Positions 32,871 through 42,858 of a stretch of DNA of 64,000 nucleotides are shown one piece after another. The notes under the pieces are model-generated. The model worked only from the letters and a program-made list of their open reading frames with translations. It was not told the DNA's origin and did no database searches. The stretch is from the NCBI GenBank assembly GCA_020080175.1, contig JAGHQL010000076.1, positions 1 to 64,000 of the forward strand, written 5' to 3'. The stretch's first letter is position 1; every line of letters begins with the position of its first letter. Both the position numbers and the translations under genes were made by a program. The stretch comes from Glutinoglossum americanum (taxonomy: Eukaryota > Ascomycota > Geoglossomycetes > Geoglossales > Geoglossaceae).

Positions 32871-34859
32871 TCAAATGCCCTTGGGGCGTCCACGACCGAA
32901 TAAACTACTGTAAACAGCGTCAACAACCGGGGTAGCGCTAATCTGTCTCCCTCCGAAGAATCTGCCGTTTAAACCTTTGATTGCGTTTTCTCCACCTTGC
33001 ACGCGATCAAATTTAAGGTAAATGTCGCCTTGGGAGTTTGGATCTAGAGCAATGTGAACAACATGACCATATTTCTCTTCGCACTCTGCCCGAACATCAT
33101 CTTCAAGCTCCTTTACCCAATTATCGCCCTCTTCCCTGCCCAATTTTCAGCGACCGTTCCTTTCGGTCAAGATGAATGCAGATATACTTACTGGGTAGGA
33201 TCGAACATATTCTTTAATACCACACATCGGCTTGCCATGTTGACATTAACGGGTAAGGGTTTTGTTTCGGTTTTAGGCTTAATGATTTTCCTCTTTTCGT
33301 CGTTGCCATTGGCCTCGGGGGCAGGTTCATCTGTTCTGGCGAGCTTCCTCATCAATGCGTCCCTACTATAGTTGTTGAAGTTCACACCGGCAACATCGGT
33401 ATCATCCAAAGCGCTAGCACCGCCGGTGCCTTTATCATTGTCTCGACCACCAGCACGGTCAAAAGCTCCTCCAGCGCCGCCTGCCTGAGCACCCCGGCCA
33501 CCGTGGCCAGAGAAAGCAGAACCCTGAAAATTGTGCTGGTGGTTCTGTCCCTGAAAGCGCTGCAAAAGATTGGCAGTGGACTCAGGAGTGAACTTATCAT
33601 TGCCGAGGCCAACACGAATAGGTCGACCAGCAAGGTCAAACCCATTCATCTTCTCCAAAGCTTCACGAGCCTGGTTTGGGTCTCTGAATCTGCAGAATGA
33701 TTGTCAGCCATGTTAAGTCAGAAGAAATAGTAGAGCCAGGGTAATTACTGGACGAATCCGTAGCCTCTGCTTCTTCCTTGCTCTTCCTTCTGCAACTGCA
33801 CGAATTCTAGTTCACCGAAAGGTTCAAAAACATTCTGTAGATCACTCTCGGTGATACTGAAGTGAATATTTCCCACATAAAGCCTGTGGAATGGGATCTG
33901 GTTGGGGTTACTATGCGTAGTGCTTTCTCCACTGCGAGCTTGACGATTCTTTTCGGCCTCGGTTAGCTGCGCGATAATAGGGATTCCTAGAAGTTTCTGT
34001 CCAGTAAGTTGAATAGCAAGAGGTACCGATGACTCTTCTTTGAACTCGACATAGCCGACGCTACCATATATTAGCGTAGGTCTAGGTTAGGTAGGATGGT
34101 GTCTTACCCCTTAGATCTGCCGCTTACTCTGTCCTTTACAATCTGAGCTTCTTTGACAGGGCCGACCTTCTCGAAGAAAGCGATCAGTTCTTTGGTCCTC
34201 AAACGAGCTGCAAGCTGTTGAACAAAGACTGTACGGCGATCCCGTTCATCTTCAGTCAGTTGCGGAGACGCTGATCTGCTCTTGGCTCTTTTTGGGCTAC
34301 GACTTCTCCTTCGTCCCCCGTCCCTACCACGTCCAGAGTAGTAGGTATCCCGCGGTTTATCATCCTCACGAGCATCACGATCTCGCCGATTACGCCCTCC
34401 AGGACGGTAGTACCTATCAGCATCAGGAGACCTAGAACGGGTGCGAGGGCGCCCACCGCCGCGATAATAATCGCCGCCAGATGCGCGAAATGGATCGCTA
34501 TCCTCTAGAGAATCTCGATGCCTATCGCGCTGTGTTTTGCGTCTGTCACTCTCACGGCTCTTGCTTCGTCTCCGACTTCTATGGCTGCCGTGAGCACTGC
34601 CTCGTTCACTCTTCGGACTCCTTATCTCCTCATCCCCATCATCTTTCTCCCTACGATCCTTCTCCCGGCTCCGGTCCCTCCGCTTTCGGTGTCTATCTCT
34701 ATCTCTGCTGCTATCCCGATGGCGGTCGCGCTCGCGTCGGTCATTCCTCTCGTTCTTGTGGCGATCGTCCCCATCATTAGGTCGATTAAGCAAGACCGAC
34801 TCAGGTGGTCCAGCGTTGGCAGTGGATTCGAGAAGGGCTTCAACGTCTAGACCTGACAT
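32871..34859 (-). CDS. RBM39/Rsd1-like splicing factor (CC1-like)
   Basis: Exons 34859-34108, 34060-33749, 33689-33192 and 33135-32871 give 608 aa. An Arg/Ser/Asp-rich N terminus (RS domain) precedes three RNA-recognition motifs. RRM1 has [20 protein letters not shown] and SKGVGYVEF. RRM2 has [17 protein letters not shown] and RGYGFVQF. The C-terminal RRM is of the U2AF-homology type ([20 protein letters not shown], then [20 protein letters not shown]). This arrangement is that of metazoan RBM39 and S. pombe Rsd1, which act in pre-mRNA splicing in the nucleus, bridging U2AF and SF3b. A Gly/Ala-rich linker lies between RRM2 and RRM3. Confidence 0.93.
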
Positions 34860-35512
34860 ATTTGCGGAGAGTTGGATAGAGTCCTTTTGCGCAGAAAAAG
34901 CTTGTGGAGAATGAGAGAATTTTTCACTTCAAGCTGTTAGGTCAATATCAAAGTCGAGGTGGTAAAGCGAACCCTTTTTTTGCGAATCTTAGACAAGCAC
35001 TGGAATCTGGTACGGCCGCAGCGCTATTGAAGAATCGGAGATCCGAGATTAGCTGTTGATGTCGTAGTATCCTAAGCTGATGATGAGGATTGAAACCGAG
35101 ATAGGTCCTAAACGGGGAGTTAGCCGCTTCTAGGCTAGTCACGTGCTGGTCTACAGATAAGAGTGAATATATCCTACGCATATGCGCACCTTGGCTTTCA
35201 GATTCTAGTCAACCCCCCTAACGGACTAGGACAAATCCTTAGCGCCCACTACGTAGTGGGCATTGTGGTACTAGCTTTGTAATCCGCGCCCGCTACCACC
35301 ACAACCACAGAATAAAGCAATGCAGTAGTGTACAGAAAGCCATGGCCGGAATTAACCACAGCTAAAACTACAGAGGTAATCACAGGGGAGAGCCAATAGG
35401 ATATACCTCTATGCCAGAGTCTTTACAAAGCAGCTTTCAAAAGCAAACCAAGGAGAAACTATTACGGGGCAGGTATCTAGACCACAGCCCAGTTACACCA
35501 TTGACGATTCCT
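34860..35512. other. Intergenic region
   Basis: Upstream of RBM39 and downstream of the SCS7 stop. No gene or motif is recognised. Confidence 0.4.
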
Positions 35513-36770
35513 TCACGTCGACTTGGACGACTTCAGGGGGGCCAATTCGGTCCCAAAAATCTTGTCCCAGAAACGGCTGGTGACTCCAAACCCGTTTTCA
35601 TAATCAGCATAGTGATGCTGAAGATGATACCTTTTAAGCTCTCGGTAATACGATGGTAGACTATGCACCATTAGCAGAGATCCATAACCCGATGCATAGG
35701 CATCACTACCTTCGATGGTGGAGGAAGTAGTGAGTCAAGTCGTAACATATGTAGCCAAAGATCCCTCCGCAGTAAACCGCTAGGGCAATATGCCGATTCC
35801 AGTAGAAAACGGCCTTAGCAAGTCCCCAAAATGGGGTAGCTAGAACCACAAAGAGCGTTGGAGGCATCACAAGTCGATATTTGTCCATTGGGAGATAGTG
35901 GTGAATACCATGTAGCAGAAAGTGTAGTGTTATACCAACACGATTATCCGGTAGGTATCTAGACGGATATTAGTGGTGCACACTAGAGGAGTTTTAGGGA
36001 TAGACGTACGCATCCACGTGAAACAGACCCCGATGTAAGCCATATTCGACAAGCGTCCATAGGCCCAATCCAAGAAACCAGTAAGCACAGACCTGCCCCC
36101 AGTTCATGAGGCCATTCCTAGCGGTGTATGTCCCATACATCACAGGTGGAAGCCAAACTAGCGGTACAACCCACCATGGGGTCTTACTCAACGGTTCCAG
36201 GAAGTTCCCAAACAGAGGTGCGGAATCGCCTCCTTTGTAATGCCGTGGTCTGTGTACCTGCTGTAGATAGAAATCCTTTTTAAAGCCTCCGTTCCATATT
36301 TGCAAAAACAGGGGCTGATTCAGGTCAAGGAATCTGTGAGTCTTGTAGTCAACCTGCGCATCTGTTGGAACAGACAGATCCTCCGCTGAGGACATCCCGG
36401 TCGTTTCAAAGACTAATCTCTGTCGACTATCACTAGCCTCTCGCGCATCGGGGGACAGAGAGAGGTTCTCGCTGAGGTGACCGCCTTTCACTGCGCGGTC
36501 CAGCGCCGAGCCATCTGCAACGAAACCGATTAAGTGTTCTTCTAGAATCTCATGTGCGGCCTCCGAGTGTATGTGAGACACATCATCTTCCATAATATCC
36601 TTAACATCCCTTCCGCCATAGTCTAGGATCAGACCTGCTCCTCCAGGATGGTCATTAATAAAGTCCGTAACGTCGAAAACTTTAGCATCGATGGTCACGT
36701 AACACGACTTTGCGTTATTCCGGGATGTGATTTCTGTTAGCGGTATGCTCGGGAGCATCCGCCCTGGCAT
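35513..36770 (-). CDS. SCS7: Fatty acid (sphingolipid) 2-hydroxylase, Scs7/FAH1
   Basis: Exons 36770-36010, 35958-35710 and 35660-35513 give 385 aa, the usual length of yeast Scs7; an upstream Met at 36806 would add 12 residues. The N terminus is a cytochrome b5 domain (VTIDAKVFDVTDFINDHPGG, then HSEAAHEIL). The C-terminal hydroxylase domain has the di-iron histidine clusters: EYGLHRGLFH, LHFLLHGIHHYLPMDKYR, THYFLHHR and RYHLQHHYADY. Hydrophobic segments around WWVVPLVWLPPVMYG, YWFLGLGLWTLV and FVVLATPFWG anchor it in the ER, where it adds a 2-hydroxyl to the very-long-chain fatty acid of ceramide. Confidence 0.93.
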
Positions 36771-38002
36771 TTTGCAAGCAACTATGATCAGGTTGCAGCT
36801 GAGCACTTGCTAAAATAGCCGTAAGAATGCTCTATTGCGATACGTGAATGTAGGAAAAGTTGGGCGATTTAGGGCAGCGAAAGGAATGGCCTGACAGTAA
36901 GTCAGGAGTCCGGACCGTCCGGTTCGAACCCCGACTTATGTAATCGTCTCAACGGTGCTTCGCAAATTGCTGGTTGCACGCAGAGTACAGATGAGAAATT
37001 GGAACGCAATATTACCCGGTGCGCTCTCTCTCATAAAAAAATTACTAGAAAAATACTCAAGGGATCCCTCGAATATAAAAGGCCCCCCGAAAACCATGTA
37101 AGAACTCGCGACTTCCCCAACCCATCAACGTTCCTGCTCAGTACTCTTACTTGATACTGCCTATCATCTACCAGTTAGATATTGGCAAGGGCCTCCACGT
37201 CAAGCGAGGCCCCAAGAATGGCTTCGCACTTAGAAGAGAAAGGAGGTCGTTGCACAAGATTGGTACACCTGCAAACCGCAACCAGATAGTACGGTTAAAC
37301 TATTACCAGCCGCACACTAACCCCCCTAAGGAGCAAGATGTTACCTTACCCAACTCCACATGGAGCTCTATTCGTTTGATTATATATAATCTTTTGGAGG
37401 AAGTGTGCCGACGCCAGTTGATCTTTTCGGTCATTTCATATGCTTCGTGGATCATCAGATCCACTATTAACTCTCCCGAAACTATGGCAACTTGGCCGGT
37501 GTGAATCCTAATTGCAGCGTAGTCGGTATATAGTTTAGTTTTTCGTATGGTATATACTGTATTTCTACCTGTCTAAACATGCTATCGTTTGGCTCTCATG
37601 CTACATTCACGGGCTCTATGTTGGGATGCCATTAGTGAATATTCTCTGTACTAAACCTCGAATGTAGGGTGCTATACCTCCTTTTATCCCTTTTATCCCT
37701 TTTAATACTATGACTTACCCTTCACTTTAGCTAGTTCTTTCCTGTTCTTCGTGCTTCACCTCATCTGACCTCTCCGCAAACGGAGGCCAAGCTCCTCCAT
37801 TTTTTTTTTAGAGCCATACGAAGACTTATCCATCACTTCAGCACACAAAACAGTCCCCTCAGGCCCCTTCAGCTTATCCCGCCTTCACAAACAAAGCTCC
37901 ACACACCAGTGCAGCACAAGATTCCTCCAGTTCTCTGCGCTCTATCAGAAAGCCTCTCCGTGAGCAGAAATTCACGCTATTTAGCGCGAAGTTGCGGGAA
38001 AC
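36771..38002. other. Divergent intergenic region between SCS7 and the next gene
   Basis: It contains a TATA-like TATAAAAGG (about 37074-37082) and a tRNA B-box-like GGTTCGAACCCC (36921-36932) without the rest of a tRNA. An open frame at 37151-37504 lacks an ATG. No other gene is supported. Confidence 0.4.
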
Positions 38003-39545
38003 ATGGCGCCAAGGAGCCATTCTCGAAGCCTTGTTAAGGAGCTTTTTAGTACTTTAAATGAGGCTACATATGATGTAGATTCTCCATCCAAGATCCGCGA
38101 AAGAGATAACTTCATAAAGGCTACCGCTCCTTACACCGGCAAAACTTACTTCGACACCATGGACACAAACACAGAGCCCACCGAACCAACCTCTCATTAC
38201 ATATACCCCACACTACTCGACGAGCCTTTAACCGTCAAGATGATTGACTCCTCTGTAGAGATCCGCCCGTATCAGCTTGAAATTCCTATCGAAGGAGACA
38301 AAAACCGGTTTCGCGTCGAGTTCGAGGATGGCCAGAGTTGGATAGTTAGGCTACCCGAGCCAGACAGCGCTGCTGGTCAGAGACTTCTTAAAATCTCCAA
38401 TCAGATCAAGGACATCTTCCAGATATGGACCAGGGAATGTTTCCAGAAAGAACTTAAATCTCTAAAGTGGGAGGTTTTCTCAAAGGAGCAAATGGAACTC
38501 ACGGACCGGGACTATGTCACTGCCTGGGAGAAAGATCTCTTCGCACGCCAAGCACAGGAAGAGATCCGGCACAAATTAATGAGTGAGCTCCCCTTCCCTC
38601 TCACCTAGAGTACCACTAATTATAATACAAGACGACTATACCTTTTTCGTACAGAAGCAGGTGTCCTTTGGGACCCCAAGTTACTGTTCGTATATCTTCT
38701 GTGCTTCTCCGGAGAAACGGACCCCACCGGCCGGCTATCGGCTGAGTCTCGAACCGCGAGATAATATTCGTCTCCGCAAGGTCCCAGGAGCCCCTGTTAT
38801 CCAGAACAAGAGAGGGCATGGCATCAAGGGTGCCCAATGGTTCTGCCTCACTTGTGTGGAGGCGATATGGAACGGCGTCGACCTTTTAACGGCAGAAACG
38901 CTAGCTACTATGCCTATGAATGACAAGATACAGAAGGCAATACCCCAGCTTCCGAAACAACCAGCCCCATTAGCTCCGTTCATGAGCCTCTCCCAGGGCC
39001 TCTACTCTTTCATGGAAGCTGAGGTTAGGGACCACGTACGTGATCACTTTGCACTCCCGCTTCCTCAGCATGCGGCCTTGCTAAAGTGGAAGACAACCCT
39101 CAACCGCCGTATTGAGAACGAGGTTGAATCCAACATTGAATCTAGGAAGCAGAATGGGATTCTGTTTGACAATCAGGATCCCGACAATGACGTAACTCAC
39201 GATGAAAAGTACTGGGTCCGGGTCGGTGACTCGTATGATCACACCCAACTAAGAGGCTGTGTGGATCCGATGGGCATGATTTTGGAGCTGACCACTGCGG
39301 AGTGTAGAAACAAAGAACTTAGCGAAGTATTTCAGATCGTCGACGCGAAAGTCCAGGAAGAGTGGGATAAGATTAGACATATTCCCCAACCACACCTGAA
39401 GAAAATAGTAGTATTAATGTTCGACTATTATAAATACTACCCTCACCTTCGTGAGAAAGTGGCAAGGTTCCGCGCTAAATTTCCAAGAGACCCAGAAATA
39501 GATATGGACGGCTCTAACTGCTCGGGCTCCGAAGATGGTTTCTAA
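38003..39545 (+). CDS. Uncharacterised two-exon gene
   Basis: Exons 38003-38582 and 38632-39545 join over a 49-nt intron (GTGAGC donor, CTAAT branch, CAAG acceptor) to give 497 aa. Without splicing the first frame would stop at 38608. Residues about 95-115 (NRFRVEFEDGQSWIVRLPEP) resemble the first strands of fungal aminoglycoside-phosphotransferase-like kinases, but no catalytic loop follows. The middle has a CxxC (WFCLTC) after GIKGAQ. The C terminus is helical and charged, with KIVVLMFDYYKYYPHLREKV, and ends with an acidic GSEDGF. I do not recognise the family. Codon and intron style match the neighbours. Confidence 0.6.
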
Positions 39546-40335
39546 GTTAGCCACTCGGTGCCCTTAAGGACCACCGGTTCCACGGATATAGGTTTTACGG
39601 TGGGAGGAAGAGGAAAAGGAGAAAAGAGGAAGGGGAGGAGTGACACTTTGGGGAAATCAGGATACGGAAAAGCTTTCTCCACTTCATAGCCGCATTGACA
39701 TTTTCTTCATCTAGCAAGGACTATAGACAACTTGTTCTTGGTCCTTTGATGGATAGAAGTTGCAAAACGGTCATGCAGTTGGGGCACCTTTGTATAGGCC
39801 TGGCGAAGGCCCTTTCACTCATATTGATGATCCACCCCAAGACGCCGATTCTGCTGCTATTGCTTTTGCTAGGCTCACCAGATCAAACCCTACACAAATA
39901 GAAGATAGAAACCGATTGTTCCTCTCCATCAGTGACGGCATGCTCTAATCCTGTGCCACCATTTGCTACAGAACGGATCAGCAGGCTAGGCACTGATTTA
40001 AGCGCAGTAGTATGCATGCAAGCATCAAGAATTTAATTCGAGAGTCGTGTCCGGTCACATTAGCATGTTGCGCCGCAGTTCAGCCAATCATGGAGGTTGT
40101 AATGCGGCTGACCCCAATTTGGCGAGCTTTACTAAACATATGTAGTACAACCCCTCTCCGACGAAAGACAAAATGAAATAACTATTGGTATCTTCTAGGA
40201 ACCCGAAAACTTTTCCTTTCAAACTGCTTGCTCCTGGCCAAGAGGCGATAGCCTCCGCTCCAGCACGAATTGCCGAGACTACCACTACTAGGCCAAGTAG
40301 GTTATTTAATAGGGTTCTCAGCTCCGATGACAGTA
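39546..40335. other. Convergent intergenic region
   Basis: Between the previous gene and the FTR1 stop. Short frames (including one at 40088-40285, minus) have no motif. Confidence 0.4.
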
Positions 40336-41744
40336 TTACATCTCCTGCGAGATGACACCGATTTCTTTGCTAACACCTTCGGTAGCAATGTTATCGCCAT
40401 ATCCTGGCGATGGTATGTCGTCAGTAGCTTTCGGCTTTATGAGAGGCCAATGGCCTGTTTTCTCCTTGTAGCGCATCACGAAGAAGCCGAGCGAGACGGC
40501 GATCCAGTACAAGTTATAGGAGATGACGGAGCCGTAAGTGGCGGAGTTTGTCCAGCCGAAGAGGGAATTGAAGACGCCCCAGCCGCCGCCACCGCCCACT
40601 CCCGGGGAACAGCACTGGTTACAAGCATCAGCATGCGCGGTTTTCTATAGTTTATCGAGAGTGCAACTCACATTGACATGCCAAACGCTCTGTCGGATAT
40701 TATATGAGCCAGGACCAGCACCAGTCTCGTCTACTTCTCCTCCTCCAGTGATTTTGCGCCACTATTGGGTGTTCAGCGCAAGCCCCTCGGTCATCGCGAA
40801 GCCAGAGAGAGGGCACTTACCTCGTTCATCTCAAAAAATATCACTGCGCGGGAGAGCAGACCGGCCGCGACGAGATAGAGGAAAGAAGTTGACACAATGA
40901 GGAAGATTTGGATTCCCCCGAGGTTAGACCCTCTTCAGATTAACGTAGGTAAGCCCAACGTATTGACACCACACACAGATACGTCTAGTTTTATGCTTAC
41001 CTGTAAATAGCCCACCCAATTAGGGTTCCTCCTAACAAACCACAGAGAACTGGAAGAGGGAACGCTGACGCAGGCTGGCCCAGACCTACTCCACCGATGA
41101 AGACGACAGCTTCCAATCCTTCTCGGAGGACCGTGATAAATGGAAGAAGAAACATGGCATATTTCTCAGTCCACCTCCCCAGCCGGGTAAGAAAGCCGCC
41201 TTCCCTGTTGTCATTAGCTTCTAGGGCTTTGGCGAGCTTTAGTCGCCATTTATCCTGCAACTTGGACACCCGAAGTAGGGCAGCACCCATTAGGCTGATA
41301 ACTAGGGACGCTATAAGCGCAAAGCAGCCTTCCCAGAGGCTTTCCGTGCCGGCCCAGTGGTTCGCGCCCAGTCTGTAAAATGCCCCGATCATGCCGACAC
41401 CAATGGCAACACAAATGAAGAGACCGACTCCCGTCCCGAGCCAGACCTGGGAGCAGGGGCTGTTTGTTAGAACAGATGAACATAGAGAAGCGTTGCTCTC
41501 TTGTGGTCGGAATAGTGGAGTACCTGTCTAACGAGTTTTTTATATACGACCGGATCCATCTCGGGACCGAGTGTCCGCTTCAAGAATGCAAGCAGTACGG
41601 ATACAATGATACTTGTCTCAAGAGTCTCTCGAAAGACGATGAAAAAAACTGGACATGCATTGTCAACATTAGGGACCAGGTTACATTAACCTTAGCCAAC
41701 AGGTCAACAATCGGCGTACCTGGGAGGAAGAATACGTTCACCAT
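40336..41744 (-). CDS. FTR1: High-affinity iron permease Ftr1
   Basis: Six exons (41744-41720, 41648-41524, 41446-41001, 40932-40821, 40761-40672, 40614-40336) give 358 aa. The two REXLE-type motifs needed for iron transport are present: FRETLE in [20 protein letters not shown] and REGLE in [16 protein letters not shown]. Seven hydrophobic segments can be counted, including [70 protein letters not shown] and [17 protein letters not shown]. The extracytosolic loop [19 protein letters not shown] is conserved in the family. Ftr1 takes up ferric iron at the plasma membrane together with Fet3, whose gene lies divergently 1.1 kb away. The first exon is only 25 nt. Confidence 0.95.
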
Positions 41745-41892
41745 CGTGACGACGATTTTGACTCGAAAGCATACAGCAGACAGGAGTAACCTGGAGGAAT
41801 CTCTAGCCGTTGAACACCCAAATTTTATTGAGCCCGGCCGATGTACCAAATATGGTCGACTTTATGCGCATCTGATTAAGCCCGAAGGGTGG

Positions 41893-41901
41893 ATCTGATA
41901 A
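41893..41901 (+). promoter_or_regulatory. Siderophore-GATA (SreA-type) site 1
   Basis: Exact ATCTGATAA, proximal to FTR1. Confidence 0.7.
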
Positions 41902-42264
41902 GAGGGCACAGGAAAAAATCGCTCACACGCCAAGAAGCTTGGCGCATATAGCCAGGGCAGATTTTAATTGGGCAGCTCTGCCGAGCTATGCCAAGCTGCC
42001 TAGACGAGGGACAAAGCGTGGCGAATTACACCAAAGGGAAGAGCTACGAATTCTTGGCCAGGCGAAACTCTTGAGAAAAAGAAAAGAGTCGCAATATCGG
42101 GTCACTCTCTGCGCGCCAATCACTTCTTGTTGGATGCCAAGCGATACCTTAGTGTTGACGAGGCAGCTGTGGGAAGTATCGAAAAAAGCCTGAGATGCAG
42201 CATGGTATATTAAGGACTTTTCATCCCTGGCCGGAATCGATGTTTAGCGCCAAGAAACAGCATC

Positions 42265-42273
42265 ATCTGATAA
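42265..42273 (+). promoter_or_regulatory. Siderophore-GATA (SreA-type) site 2
   Basis: Exact ATCTGATAA, mid-promoter. Two 8-of-9 matches follow within 70 bases (42320-42338). Confidence 0.7.
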
Positions 42274-42341
42274 GCTCAACCCGGTCTAGCGTCCGCCACG
42301 ACACGGGTGGGAAAACTTTTTATCAGACCATCTGATACGAT

Positions 42342-42370
42342 TCGCATCAATCGCATCAATCGCATCAATC
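42342..42370 (+). repeat. Three tandem copies of a 9-bp unit
   Basis: TCGCATCAA is repeated three times without change inside the FTR1-FET3 promoter, directly after the GATA cluster. Confidence 0.8.
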
Positions 42371-42858
42371 CGGTTCTCCCCGCCTTCCTCAAAGACTAGC
42401 CAATTCATCTAATGTCAATCACCCTTCTCCTTAGTTCCTTGAAGCTCACCGCAACGGCACAGCTTCTAGCTATTATAATTGGTCATTCGAGCATCATTAC
42501 CGGGGAGACGCCAACGGATCCTACTCCCCGGAGTGGAGTCGCTCCCAAACAAGAATCTAATTAAGATTCTGAGCCAAGAATCGCAGGGTGTCAGTGCGGT
42601 ATATCAGTTATCTAATCTGATTACTCCATAGATTCGACCAGAAACCTTGATCAGCTTCGAGAACTAGTATTATCTTGGGTGCCTTACCAAGATCTCTACC
42701 AGAATCACCTTGCCCGGCTCCCCTGGGCCTTGTAAAAGTCTGCTGTCGTCCTCCAGGCTGTTGGGCACAAGTAGCTGGCTCAGTCGCAACTCTTCGATTT
42801 GTAGAGAATTCGCATCTCGCTCTCAACAAACAAGGACTTCTGGATTGAATTCACCGAA

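Larger units (their letters stand above)
41745..42858. promoter_or_regulatory. Shared FTR1-FET3 promoter with siderophore-GATA sites
   Basis: The divergent promoter holds two exact copies of ATCTGATAA (41893-41901 and 42265-42273), the ATCWGATAA site known for fungal iron repressors of the SreA/Sre1 GATA family. Two near copies are ATCTGATAC (42330-42338) and, on the minus strand, GTCTGATAA (about 42320-42328). One exact copy lies about 150 bases from the FTR1 start. Iron-dependent repression of both genes is inferred. Confidence 0.75.

Noticed and set aside
36921-36932. tRNA gene suggested by GGTTCGAACCCC
   Set aside because: No A box, anticodon stem or acceptor stem around it.
37151-37504. 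117-codon forward open frame
   Set aside because: It lacks an ATG start and any motif.
40088-40285. Extra exon or small gene downstream of FTR1
   Set aside because: FTR1 ends properly at 40336 and this frame has no motif.
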